This document shows positions 27,532-36,858 of a stretch of DNA of 64,000 nt, piece after piece. The position numbers and the translations under genes were made by a program. The stretch spans positions 62,001 to 126,000 of the forward strand of contig NZ_JAPJIV010000017.1 of assembly GCF_026241895.1 (NCBI RefSeq), written 5' to 3'. How positions within the stretch are numbered: position 1 is the first letter of the stretch; every line of letters begins with the position of its first letter. The notes beneath the pieces are model-generated. The model was given only the letters and a program-made list of their open reading frames with translations. It did no database searches and was not told where the DNA came from. Source of the DNA: Pseudomonas sp. RIT-562 (lineage in GTDB: Bacteria > Pseudomonadota > Gammaproteobacteria > Pseudomonadales > Pseudomonadaceae).

Positions 27532-27772
27532 TTTTCTGGCAATTTATTTTTCCTACCGACTGTCAGATGTAGGCCGCTGTGCGTAGGGAAATTCGTAGAG
27601 AAGAAGTAGGAATCTGGAAGGAAAAATGTGAGGCACAGAGGTCAGGTTATACAAAATGTTAGATGTGTTTAAGAAGTGTAATCGCGATATTGCATAAGCC
27701 CGAGCCGCCCCCTGACGATGAATTCCATAGACGAAAGGGCACCACGCTTTTTCAGAACCGTCAGGAAGTCAG

Positions 27773-29500
27773 GTGCCGAATTTCATTCGCGCTGTACCTC
27801 GTCATCCCCGCCCCAGCTCGTACCTTGCGGCATCGCTGCTGATAGGGCTCAGTGCATCGCCGTTGTATGCCGCCGAATTGGCAACGCCCGGCCAGGAGGT
27901 GTTGCGCCAGCACCAGCAGCAACAGCGCGACCTGCAGCAATTGCAGTTGGAACAGCGCAGTCGCCAACTGGAGCGTGGCAGCTTGGGGGCAGGGCCAGAA
28001 GTGCCGATCAAGTCCGCTGGCGTCGCTGCCGATGAGCGCTGCTGGCCGTTGTCCGGGGTGCGAGTCGGTGGCGCAACGCTGATCGACCGGCAAGCCCTCG
28101 ACCGCAAAATCAGTCCACTGGTAATGTCCTGCATGGGGCCCAGCCAGATCAATCGGTTACTGGCGGCCATCACCGAGCTGTACGTGCAGGCGGGCTACAT
28201 CGCCAGTAGACCCTACCTGAGCGCCCCACCTGCAGCCGGGCAGTCCCTGGATATCCTGGTCGACGAAGGTTACGTCGAAGCCATCGAGCTCGCGGATCAG
28301 AGCCTGCCCATTTCCCTCGCTGGCGCATTCCCGGGCATGCTCGGCAAGGTGCTTAACCTGCGGGATCTGGAGCAGGGGCTGGATCAACTGAACCGCCTGC
28401 GCTCGTTCGACCTCAGCGCCGACATCGTCCCCGGCGAGCAGCCCGGTGCTTCGCGGATCATCCTGAAACCACGGACTGCCGGCCAATCGCGTTGGGTATT
28501 GAACCTGGGCCTGGACAACCTCGGCAGCGCCAGGACTGGCCGTGACCGCAGCACTTCGAGCCTGGTGTTTGATTCTCCGCTGCAGTTAAACGATGTGTTG
28601 AGCGTCGGTTTCAGCGACACGCTCAACCACGGCGACCGGTTCGGCCGCAGCGTCAGCCTGTATTACGCCGTCCCCTACGGTTACTGGACCTGGAGTGTAT
28701 TGGCCAGTCATGCCGAATATCGGGCGCCGTTCAAGATCGGCGCACTGCGTCTGCAAACCGACGGGACCAGCGATCAGTTCGCCCTGCGCGCCGACCGGGT
28801 GTTATGGCGCGGCCAGAACCAGCTGCTCAGCGCCAACCTGCAGCTGGCGCACAAGGATGTCGACAGCTTTGTCGAGGATGTCCGCCTGGCCATCCAGAGC
28901 CCGACCCTCACCGTAGCCGAGGCCGGGTTGAACCTGTTCTGGCTCGACAGCGCGATATGGAACCTGGACGTCAACTACGCCCAGGGCTTGCGTTGGTTCG
29001 GCGCGGATGATGACGCTGATCGCCAGAACACACGCCAACCCAGGGCACAGTTTCGCAAGTACCGCGCCGGCCTCGGCCAGTGGCGTAATGGCCAGCTCGG
29101 ACAGCAAGTCTGGCAGTGGCAAAGCCAGCTTAACGTGCAGTACAGCCAGGACCCGCTGCCCGCCATCGAACAACTGCTGGGCACCGACGATTCAGCGGTG
29201 CGCGGCTATCGGCTCAACAGCACATCCGGAGCCACGGGCGCCGTCTGGCGCAACACGCTGCGCCTGCCGCTGAGCACAGATCAACCGCTGCGCATCACCC
29301 CACGCCTGAGCCTGGACAGCGGCTGGATCAAGCCCGATCGCGATGCCCCCAGCCAACGTCTGAATGGCGCTGGCCTGGGGGTTAATTTCGCCTGGAAAAA
29401 CCTGCAAGTGGACGTTGATTACCAACGCAGCCTCAACACGCCTGACGGTTTCAGAACCGAGCCCGCGGTATGGCTGATGCGTGTCGGTTTGCAGATCTGA
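27773..29500 (+). CDS. TpsB outer-membrane transporter (FhaC/ShlB/HecB family)
   Basis: This 575-residue protein starts at GTG (27773) after AGGAAG and has a signal sequence to about residue 34 ending in PLYA-AELA. A Q-rich helix follows, then POTRA domains (about 95-250; a POTRA_2-like block with TLIDRQALDRKISPLV), and a C-terminal 16-strand beta-barrel. The family hallmark VRGY, found in the loop that plugs the FhaC pore, lies at about residue 475. It exports the TpsA protein encoded 90 bases downstream. Confidence 0.9.
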   Translation: MPNFIRAVPRHPRPSSYLAASLLIGLSASPLYAAELATPGQEVLRQHQQQQRDLQQLQLEQRSRQLERGSLGAGPEVPIKSAGVAADERCWPLSGVRVGGATLIDRQALDRKISPLVMSCMGPSQINRLLAAITELYVQAGYIASRPYLSAPPAAGQSLDILVDEGYVEAIELADQSLPISLAGAFPGMLGKVLNLRDLEQGLDQLNRLRSFDLSADIVPGEQPGASRIILKPRTAGQSRWVLNLGLDNLGSARTGRDRSTSSLVFDSPLQLNDVLSVGFSDTLNHGDRFGRSVSLYYAVPYGYWTWSVLASHAEYRAPFKIGALRLQTDGTSDQFALRADRVLWRGQNQLLSANLQLAHKDVDSFVEDVRLAIQSPTLTVAEAGLNLFWLDSAIWNLDVNYAQGLRWFGADDDADRQNTRQPRAQFRKYRAGLGQWRNGQLGQQVWQWQSQLNVQYSQDPLPAIEQLLGTDDSAVRGYRLNSTSGATGAVWRNTLRLPLSTDQPLRITPRLSLDSGWIKPDRDAPSQRLNGAGLGVNFAWKNLQVDVDYQRSLNTPDGFRTEPAVWLMRVGLQI

Positions 29501-29590
29501 GCACCACAAACCCGTCGCTGGTCCTGTGCGCGCCAGCCACGGCAATCCTTCCTGCGCGCCGCGACACTGCACCTGAATTGAGAGGTTTTT

Positions 29591-32500
29591 ATGCCTGCAC
29601 AAAGATTCGCATTTCATCTATCGCCACGAGGCCAGCTGCGTTGGGCAATTGCCAGCCTGCTGCTCGTCGTGCCGTTGCCCAATGTGCTGGCCGAGGGGAT
29701 CGTGGTTGCTCCTGGCCCGGGGGGTATCGCGCAGTTACAGACCAGCAACGGCGTGCCAATCGTCAACATTGTTGCGCCCAACGGATCGGGCCTGTCGCAC
29801 AACCAGTTCCTCGACTACAACGTCGATCGTCAGGGCCTGGTGTTGAACAACGCGTTGCAGGCCGGCGCGTCGCAACTGGCCGGGCAACTGGCCGCCAACC
29901 CGCAGTTCCAGGGCCAGGCGGCGAGTGTGATTCTCAACGAAGTGATCAGCCGTAATGCCTCGGCCATCAACGGTACCCAGGAGATATTCGGCCGTTCTGC
30001 CGATTACGTGCTGGCCAACCCCAATGGCCTGTCGGTCAACGGTGGCGGCTTCATCAACACGCCGAACGCGCACTTGGTGGTCGGGCGTCCGGAAATCATC
30101 GACGGCCAGTTGCAGGCCTTGAGCACCCGTAATGTCAGCGGCGAGTTGGCGATTCAGGGTGCCGGCCTGCACAACCGCGAAGGTTCGATCAACCTGATCG
30201 CGCCGCGCATCGACAGTGAGGGCAAGATCGCCGCCCGGGATCAGTTGAACGTGACCCTGGGACGCAACTCGGTGGACTATCCCAGTGGCCGGGTGACGTA
30301 TGTCGACCCTATCGGGCACAGCGCAGAAGGGCGTATCGATGCGAAATTGTTCGGAGCCATGCAGGCCGGACGCATCAATATAGTCAGTACCGCTGATGGC
30401 GCGGGCGTGCGGGTCGGTGCGGTCAAGGTCGATGGCCGCGACGGTGTGCAGATTCGTTCCGCAGGCGACTTGGTGATCAGTGGCAAGGCTGCACCCAACG
30501 AGCGCGGCATTATCCGCGCGAGCCTCAGCAGTAGCCAGGGCGATATCGGCCTGCACAGCAGCGGCGATATGACCCTGGCCGCCACCGATGTGTCGGCCCG
30601 GGATGTCCAGGCTCAGGCTGGACGTAACCTGACGCTGACGACTGTAGAAAGTCGCAAGATTCGTGAGACGTTCGAACAAGATCCAGGTACCTGGAAAAAA
30701 AACTTCGAGCAAAAGCAGACTCACACCGAACTGCGTCATCACGGCAACCGGGTCACGGGAAGTCGCGACGTGCATCTGTCATCGGGCGCCGACATGGACA
30801 TCAAGGCCTCCAAAATCAAAGCCGGGCAGCAGCTGCTGGCGGACAGTGCCGGGGACCTGCGCCTCACTGCCGCGACCGAAAGCGTTACCGATATCCATGA
30901 GGGTAAGGAGCGCAAGTTTCTCTGGAGGCAAAACTGGGAAACCCGCTCAGAGGAACAGAACAGCGTGATCACCGAGCTGCTGGGCGACAACATCACCTTG
31001 TCCGCCGGCAAATTGTTGCGCACTGAAGGCGCCAAGCTTGACAGTGATCACGACATCCAGATGGCCGCAGAACGCGTGGAAATCGCGACCACCACCCGCA
31101 CCAATAGCGCAAAGGATGACCGTTACCGCGGTGATCTGGTCGGCGGTGCATTTTTCGGCAAGAAGGACCAGAAAGATCAGTTGGGAACCTGGCACCAGGG
31201 CAGCGCCATCAACGCATCGGGTCGTCTGATCATCAAGGCCGACGACGTGCATGTGAGCGGCAGCCAGGCTCGCGGTGCTACCGATTCGGCCGTCATCAGC
31301 GACGTTGGATCGCTGGTCGTCGACGGGGTAGAGCAGACTTCTCGATCCTCAACCTACAACAAGGACAACAAATTCCTCGGCATCGTGCAAAAAGTCTCCA
31401 GCCACGACAGCGATAACAGCACCGCCCTGCGCAGCAAGTTGAGCTCTGACAGCAACCTCACCGTCAGGAGTCGCAAGGACATCGAGGTCGTCGGTTCGAC
31501 GATCAAGGCGCGTGGCACGCTCTCTGCCGATGCGCAGGAAGACGTGAAGGTGAGCTCGGCGCAGGACCAGACCAACCGCACAGACACCACCAAGGATCGC
31601 GGTTTTGACGGCTACGCCAAGGAACATGGCGCCGGTCAGTACCGTGCCGGTGTACGGTACGCGGGCAATGAAAAGACCGAGCGCCGTAATGAAACCCTCA
31701 ATGAAAAATCCATCCTCAGCGGTGGCCAATTGCAGGTCAGCGCCGGCGGCGATCTGAAAATCAAAGGCGCCGAACTTGAAGCCACCAAGGGTGATGTGAA
31801 CCTCAGCGGCAAGACGGTCGAACTCCTGGAGGAAAACAACCGCCTCGACACTTCGCTGGAAAACAGCACCACCGGTGGTGGTTTCTACGTCACCGGCGGC
31901 GTCGATCGCCTGGGCAGCGGCTCCGAAATCGGCCATTCGGCGTCGAAGGACACCACCAGCAAAACCACCGCCCAGACCACCACAGTTGAAAGCAGTGGCC
32001 AAGTCAACATCACTGCCGACAAGTTAGTCACCGCAGGGGCACAGGTGACTGGCAACCAGGGAGTAAAACTGGAGGCAGACGAAGTCGAAAACCGGACGGC
32101 GCAGGACACCGACGACAGCTCTCATACGGAAAACAACTCCATAGTCGATGCTGGTATTAACGTTGAATACAAAGACATCGTCCCGCCGCTTATCGGCGCC
32201 GTCAAGGACGTGCTCACCGGCAACATGCCGGACATCGAAGCCTTGGGCAAATTGGGCAAACCTAACGTTGGGATCGACCTTGGCCTGGTCCACAAAAGCG
32301 CTGGCTCCGAAGAGCACAACAGCAACGCGCTGGTCAGCCAGATCACCGGTGGCGCCTTGGACGTCAACGTCAAAGGCACGCTCCGGGACGAGGGGACGCG
32401 CTGGGATGCGAAAAACGGTGCGTTGAACATCAGCGCCGAGCAATTGATCGCCGAAGCGGCCAGCAACACCCACAACCGGACGGACTCGGCGGTGGATGCC

Positions 32501-34084
32501 AAGGTCGACGTGCGCGTCTACACCACCACCGGCGAAGACGTGAATGTCACTGGCAGCGGCGAAGGCGGTAGCAGCCGCGTGCACAAAGAGACGTCCACTG
32601 CGGTAGTCGGGCGCTATGCCGGCAACCAGGGTGTGAACATCGAGCTGGGCGGTGACGGACGGTTCGAGGGCAGCGAGTTGGACGGTGGCAAGGCCGGCGT
32701 CAAGGTCCAGACCGGTGGCGACCTGGTGATGAACCAGGCCAACGACCGTGAGCGCAGCGAGGATACCAGTTTGCGCGGCAGTGCCTGGGTGAAAGGCGGT
32801 ACCTTGCCGGGGGCAGAGGGCACCAATATTGATGTGGGCGGTGGCGTCCAGCTGGATTACAAAAATGCCAGCACCGATAACAGCCAGGCCCGGGTCGCCA
32901 GTATCAAGGGCAGCGGTCCAGTGCAGTTGAACAGTGGCGGCGACCAGGTTCATCAAGGTACAGCCATCGATACACCAGCACCGATTGAGCTGATCAGCGA
33001 CGGCAAACTCGACCTGCAAGCCGCCGCCGACACCGAACAGACTCGCGGGCTTAACCTGGGTGGCGGCCTGAACCTGGGCGGCAGCAAAACCAGTAGCGAG
33101 ATGACGGATGAGAAGAAGGGCCTGCTCAACGCCAACGTGAACGTTGGCCGGGTCAATGAAACCTCCAGTACCCTGGCGGGCGGCAAGATCTCCAGCCAGG
33201 AACGGATCACCCTGGGTGGTGAGTCGATTCGCCTGGAGGGCACGCAATCTGGTGCACCGGACGTACGTTTGGTCGCTGGGGAGGGCGGGATCAATCTCGA
33301 ATCGGCCCAGTCGAGCAAGACCCGCGACAACTGGAATGTCGAGCTCAAAGGCGGTGGTAACCTGGGCGGCAGCACACCGACAGCCGCAGCTCCAGATGGG
33401 CTTGCGTCCACTGACTACGGCTTCAATGGCCAGGCCAAGGTGGGGATCGACAACCTGCGCAGCACCACTGCGCAAAACAGCCTGACGAAGGCCGATCGCG
33501 TAGTGCTCGACAGCGCCGGTGACGTGCAACTGGCGGGGGCGCGGATCGATGCCGATGCGGTCAGCGGCAAGGTGGGTGGCGACCTGAAGGTGCAAAGCCG
33601 TCAGGACCAGTTGAACCACAAACGCTTCGATGTTGACCTGAGCCTGACCGGCAAGAAACCTGCAGCGGTCGAGCCCGACAGTCTCACAGCGAACGCCACC
33701 CCCAAGGCCTTTGATTACAAGCCGACCCTCAAGTTTGACGGCGACTATGCGTACAAGGACAGCGTGGGCCAGGTCTCCGGCATCAATAGTATCCAAGGCG
33801 TAAACCTCGCCGTGGCCGGCGCAACGCAACTGACGGGGGCCCGCATCGCCTCGCCAGAGGGTCGCGTTGACCTGGGCGACTCCAAGGTCGATACCACCAC
33901 CTTGAGCAACCTCGATCACCGGATCAAGGCCGGTTTGGAACTGCCACAAAAAGCGGCCGCAGGTGGCAACACGTCGAACGAGTCGACCAGCGACCTGCAA
34001 ACCCTCAACTTCGGCCCGGTCAGCGTAGGCAGCCGATTCGACACCCAGGCGCTGCAGGCAGGCGTCGACGAGGGCAACCTCTGA
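29591..34084 (+). CDS. TpsA two-partner secretion exoprotein (filamentous haemagglutinin type)
   Basis: This 1497-residue protein has a signal region to about residue 34 (ending VLAEG), then a TPS secretion domain (about 35-285) with the diagnostic NPNG in LANPNGLSVNGGG. The rest is repetitive beta-helix of haemagglutinin type with many short G, S, T and D-rich repeats (SAGGDLKIKGAELEATKGDV). No VENN motif, toxin domain or immunity gene is seen, and it is short for the family, many of which exceed 3000 residues. It may be an adhesin or a truncated contact-dependent inhibition protein. The end reads through to residue 1497 without obvious frameshift. Confidence 0.88.
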   Translation: MPAQRFAFHLSPRGQLRWAIASLLLVVPLPNVLAEGIVVAPGPGGIAQLQTSNGVPIVNIVAPNGSGLSHNQFLDYNVDRQGLVLNNALQAGASQLAGQLAANPQFQGQAASVILNEVISRNASAINGTQEIFGRSADYVLANPNGLSVNGGGFINTPNAHLVVGRPEIIDGQLQALSTRNVSGELAIQGAGLHNREGSINLIAPRIDSEGKIAARDQLNVTLGRNSVDYPSGRVTYVDPIGHSAEGRIDAKLFGAMQAGRINIVSTADGAGVRVGAVKVDGRDGVQIRSAGDLVISGKAAPNERGIIRASLSSSQGDIGLHSSGDMTLAATDVSARDVQAQAGRNLTLTTVESRKIRETFEQDPGTWKKNFEQKQTHTELRHHGNRVTGSRDVHLSSGADMDIKASKIKAGQQLLADSAGDLRLTAATESVTDIHEGKERKFLWRQNWETRSEEQNSVITELLGDNITLSAGKLLRTEGAKLDSDHDIQMAAERVEIATTTRTNSAKDDRYRGDLVGGAFFGKKDQKDQLGTWHQGSAINASGRLIIKADDVHVSGSQARGATDSAVISDVGSLVVDGVEQTSRSSTYNKDNKFLGIVQKVSSHDSDNSTALRSKLSSDSNLTVRSRKDIEVVGSTIKARGTLSADAQEDVKVSSAQDQTNRTDTTKDRGFDGYAKEHGAGQYRAGVRYAGNEKTERRNETLNEKSILSGGQLQVSAGGDLKIKGAELEATKGDVNLSGKTVELLEENNRLDTSLENSTTGGGFYVTGGVDRLGSGSEIGHSASKDTTSKTTAQTTTVESSGQVNITADKLVTAGAQVTGNQGVKLEADEVENRTAQDTDDSSHTENNSIVDAGINVEYKDIVPPLIGAVKDVLTGNMPDIEALGKLGKPNVGIDLGLVHKSAGSEEHNSNALVSQITGGALDVNVKGTLRDEGTRWDAKNGALNISAEQLIAEAASNTHNRTDSAVDAKVDVRVYTTTGEDVNVTGSGEGGSSRVHKETSTAVVGRYAGNQGVNIELGGDGRFEGSELDGGKAGVKVQTGGDLVMNQANDRERSEDTSLRGSAWVKGGTLPGAEGTNIDVGGGVQLDYKNASTDNSQARVASIKGSGPVQLNSGGDQVHQGTAIDTPAPIELISDGKLDLQAAADTEQTRGLNLGGGLNLGGSKTSSEMTDEKKGLLNANVNVGRVNETSSTLAGGKISSQERITLGGESIRLEGTQSGAPDVRLVAGEGGINLESAQSSKTRDNWNVELKGGGNLGGSTPTAAAPDGLASTDYGFNGQAKVGIDNLRSTTAQNSLTKADRVVLDSAGDVQLAGARIDADAVSGKVGGDLKVQSRQDQLNHKRFDVDLSLTGKKPAAVEPDSLTANATPKAFDYKPTLKFDGDYAYKDSVGQVSGINSIQGVNLAVAGATQLTGARIASPEGRVDLGDSKVDTTTLSNLDHRIKAGLELPQKAAAGGNTSNESTSDLQTLNFGPVSVGSRFDTQALQAGVDEGNL

Positions 34085-34092
34085 TGTAACTG

Positions 34093-34117
34093 GTAGGAGT
34101 GAGCTTGCTCGCAGTGG
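34093..34117 (+). repeat. Solitary REP element
   Basis: GTAGGAGTGAGCTTGCTCGC is followed by AGTGG, a single REP core just after the TpsA stop. Confidence 0.7.
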
Positions 34118-34147
34118 CAAAGCTCGAAACGACAGGGATGTCGTTCC

Positions 34148-34252
34148 TTACGCCCTCACAAACGCCACCTCCCATGTACTTTCGCCGGACTCGTCCAAGC
34201 GGAGGACGAAGTTTTCGCTGTATCCATTGCCGCCGTGACCACGCCCAAATGC
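34148..34252 (-). pseudogene. Remnant of the 3' end of an unknown gene
   Basis: On the minus strand, 34 codons end in TAA at 34148 and read as plausible protein (GHGGNGYSENFVLRLDES, then TWEVAFVRA). The frame is closed upstream by TAG. It looks like a broken C-terminus left downstream of the TpsA gene. Family not recognised. Confidence 0.35.
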
Positions 34253-34309
34253 CTATCCATAATCAACAGGTTCGAAACGCGATCTCTTCAGACGTTCAGC
34301 TGAGGAGTT

Positions 34310-34336
34310 GGCTTGTTGTTAACTCCTTAACAAGCC
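34310..34336. terminator. Hairpin between TpsA region and VUT gene
   Basis: GGCTTGTT (34310-34317) pairs with AACAAGCC (34329-34336) around an 11-base loop, directly after the VUT gene stop on the minus strand. No T run follows on the minus strand, so termination is uncertain. Confidence 0.4.
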
Positions 34337-35215
34337 TTACGCAGTTCTGAGTTCAGCTACGTGTTTCTTGAACAAGGCCCGCGCACCGTAGGCGGGTAAT
34401 ATATTAAAAATAGCAAAACACATTTTTATCGCTATTTGAATGAAAATTATATGCATTATTTCGCTGTCTGGCATAGTGCCATAAAATGCAATGATGCAAA
34501 AAAGAAAGCTGTCTATTACCACGGCAAAAAAACTACTGAGAAATACTCTAATAAAAAGATATTTAGAATTTGTCAGCTCTTTGATTTTGCACAGCAAGTA
34601 GGAGTTGGCGTATTCGGAGAATAGGAAGGAGACGGAGGATGCCACCAATACGGATGTAATATGGGTGACCAATTCCCCGTAAGCATTATCGAGTTGCCAC
34701 CCCGGCAGATCTGGAAGGTAGCTCGTGGCACTCAAGAGAAAAAATATCAAGGCGTTGCTGGAAAATGCGAAGAGGATTGCTTTTCTTGCCAATCTGAAGC
34801 CGTAAAATTCGTTTAATAAGTCGACTATCAAGAATGTCAGTGGGTATAAAAATGTCCCGGGTGTAATAATGGTGCCTAATCGCTCTATGTAAAAAGGTTT
34901 TGCGGCTGCGAAATTGGTAAATATATACAAGCTGAAAAGCAGCAAATTTAGCGCAACAAAAATCATCCATGAATTTTCGTGGCGGTCGTTCACTTCATAT
35001 GCTGATGGCGCAGTCCCGCCAGAGTAGAATTTTCTATATATAGTTTTTATTTCTGCTTTATTCAAATTGTCGAGTATCTCGTTTTTTATTAACTCGTTTA
35101 ATGAAATTTTTATAATCTTTCCAGTTGACATAATCATGATAATGGCTAGTTTTTTGTCATTTTCAAACCCAAGCAATTTATATCTGCTATTTTCGACTGA
35201 ATCATCTTTAGCCAT
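34337..35215 (-). CDS. VUT-family (YhhQ-like) transporter with N-terminal extension
   Basis: This 292-residue protein has an N-terminal hydrophilic stretch of about 75 residues (KLLGFENDKKLAIIMIMSTG), then about six membrane helices of the VUT/YhhQ family. Visible family features are the helix with LTFLIVDLLNEFYGFRLARK (about 130-150), SEYANSYLLCKIKE (about 200) and VVIDSFLFCIIAFYG (about 235). YhhQ proteins import 7-deazaguanine precursors of queuosine. The extension is not part of E. coli YhhQ. It overlaps the XRE gene by 8 bases, and GAGGAAAG serves as ribosome site. The region is visibly AT-rich, suggesting transfer. Confidence 0.78.
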   Translation of the reverse strand: MAKDDSVENSRYKLLGFENDKKLAIIMIMSTGKIIKISLNELIKNEILDNLNKAEIKTIYRKFYSGGTAPSAYEVNDRHENSWMIFVALNLLLFSLYIFTNFAAAKPFYIERLGTIITPGTFLYPLTFLIVDLLNEFYGFRLARKAILFAFSSNALIFFLLSATSYLPDLPGWQLDNAYGELVTHITSVLVASSVSFLFSEYANSYLLCKIKELTNSKYLFIRVFLSSFFAVVIDSFLFCIIAFYGTMPDSEIMHIIFIQIAIKMCFAIFNILPAYGARALFKKHVAELRTA

Positions 35216-35804
35216 TAAATCTTTCCTCGATGATTGCTCCCACTACGCAAAAATCATCTGATGGTAAAAAACTGTTCGTGGTTATATAAAGTTTTTCTGT
35301 GGATCTGTTGTATATCAGCTTCTGTCGATCGCAATTTACCAAGCTCTTATTGATGATTAGCAAGTCGCCTGGTTCATGGGCTCCTGTAATTTCGCACTCC
35401 AAAAGGACGCCGATCAAATTGCATGCGCTGCCGAAGTAGTAGGTAAGGGGGTAAAGTGTCGCTAGCTCGCCAATTCTTTTGTTTAGGTTCTGGATAAGTA
35501 AACTTTCTTTGATTATTGGGATGGCTGCTGGATTCATATTGCCTTGTACGGATATGCTGCTCTCGATCACTTCTTTTTCTTCAAGGTTTATATATTCGAT
35601 TTCTTTATACGAAACTCCAAAGAAATCAGAAATCTTGCGCACAGTTGATTGCTGGACGTTTACGACTTTACCTTCCAGGATGTTATAAATTGTTGTTCGG
35701 GTTAAGCCCGCTGAATTACACAGAGAGAGCTGGGTTGTGCCGCGGCTTTTTATTAAGTATCTGATGTTATTTCTTAAGTTTTCTGTTTTCTCTTTTCTGT
35801 GCAT
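35208..35804 (-). CDS. XRE-family regulator with LexA/CI-like C-terminal domain
   Basis: This 198-residue protein has an N-terminal XRE helix-turn-helix (about 8-65: TTQLSLCNSAGLTRTTIYN and VRKISDFFGVSYKEIEYI) and a C-terminal part (about 125-195) resembling the S24/LexA-type fold (ECEITGAHEPGDLLIINKSL). The Ser-Lys dyad of self-cleaving repressors is not clear, so it may bind a ligand rather than cleave. It lies upstream of and overlaps the VUT gene, so the two are co-transcribed and the regulator probably controls the pair. AT-rich base use differs from the neighbours. Confidence 0.8.
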   Translation of the reverse strand: MHRKEKTENLRNNIRYLIKSRGTTQLSLCNSAGLTRTTIYNILEGKVVNVQQSTVRKISDFFGVSYKEIEYINLEEKEVIESSISVQGNMNPAAIPIIKESLLIQNLNKRIGELATLYPLTYYFGSACNLIGVLLECEITGAHEPGDLLIINKSLVNCDRQKLIYNRSTEKLYITTNSFLPSDDFCVVGAIIEERFNG

Positions 35805-36245
35805 TTTTGATCACCATTATTTTTATTAAGCAATCTTCCATGTTGGATAAGAAGCTGAGTCAAATGCGCTGCACTCATTTTTTGTTCTGAATTATGTACG
35901 TGATCGGGGCTTTCGCACCCTGGTAGAACGTTAAATAATGTTTCGTAAAGTAAATTGGTCTTGAGTTTGGGAATTTTCCTACGGAAAGGTGTTGATTTTT
36001 TTCATCTGAAGCTCTGGAGACCTCAATATCGTTCTGCTTCAGCGCTGGCCACAGTCCCATTGATATGGCTGTTTAAATTTTAATCAGTATTAATCATCAT
36101 AATGGACATCTGTTTAAAAGTTTGATTAATGGTTATTGTTTTGGGTTATATTGTTTTTCCCTTGCCGTTAATACGCGTACAGTCGCTCATCGAGTCCCGG
36201 ATGAACGAGTGGGGCGCGTTATTTATTTTTGCAAGGAGCTCAGGT
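35805..36245. other. AT-rich intergenic stretch, no convincing gene
   Basis: These 441 bases lie upstream of the XRE gene and of the DUF6124-type gene, which are divergent. A 61-codon minus-strand frame (35875-36060) has no family features and no good ribosome site. The promoters of both genes must lie here. No clear repeat or dyad was found beyond direct TTAATCA-like stretches near 36078-36093. Confidence 0.6.
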
Positions 36246-36611
36246 GTGAAAAAGACTGTACCCAATGCCGCAGCAAACCCGAACTTTTCACTCGATAGCA
36301 CCGTCGGTCTATCCGCCACCACAAAAGTCGCCGAACAGCTAGTCAGCGTGCCCCTACGCAATTCCGCTCGTCCCGAACCGGCCAGCCACTTCTTCGCCGT
36401 GGTTCCAGATGTAGATACCGAGTCCATGCTGTGTCACGCCTCGGAAACCCTCGCCTCACTTAGCGTCATGGCCACCGACCTGGCCCGCGAACTGGAAGGC
36501 CCACGTCGCCATGTGATCCTGGCCATCCAGCAGCTGTCCGCACTGAGCGAGCTATTGGTCAACCGCGCGCTCGACAATTTGCATCCGCCAGTGGGATTGC
36601 CCGAAAAATGA
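36246..36611 (+). CDS. DUF6124-type Pseudomonas protein
   Basis: This 121-residue protein matches a small family common in Pseudomonas, with the conserved block VVPDVDTESMLCHASETLAS, then MATDLARELEGPRRHVILAI and ELLVNRALDNL. The function is unknown. I place the start at GTG 36246 because AAGGAG lies 7 bases before it and family members begin near KKTVPN; a longer frame starts at 36129 in AT-rich sequence. A terminator-like hairpin follows at 36742-36760. Confidence 0.78.
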   Translation: MKKTVPNAAANPNFSLDSTVGLSATTKVAEQLVSVPLRNSARPEPASHFFAVVPDVDTESMLCHASETLASLSVMATDLARELEGPRRHVILAIQQLSALSELLVNRALDNLHPPVGLPEK

Positions 36612-36741
36612 GTCAAACGGCGTTGAGTTTTGCATTCGGTTGCCACTGGCGCGCAGCGAGCTAGCGCAGGTGGTGCTGCCTTGTTGCGACTTGATGGATG
36701 CTGTCGGTCGTAGGCTGCAGGGGCAGGCCTAGGTACAAGAA

Positions 36742-36760
36742 GGGCGCCTTTTTGGCGCCC
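36742..36760 (+). terminator. Hairpin after the DUF6124-type gene
   Basis: GGGCGCC-TTTTT-GGCGCCC is a perfect stem with a T-rich loop, followed by CTTGTTTG. It lies between convergent genes. The T tract is imperfect. The rest of the gap 36612-36858 shows nothing else. Confidence 0.6.
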
Positions 36761-36858
36761 CTTGTTTGAAATGGGAGTGTTCGGCCTCTGCCGTGAGCAG
36801 CTCTACCGCTCATTTCAGCGATAAAGCGAGCCCGACGCTCAAAACATAGGGCCCATCC

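Noticed and set aside
35875-36060. 61-codon minus-strand frame in the AT-rich gap
   Set aside because: No ribosome site, no family features, and AT-rich DNA gives such frames easily.
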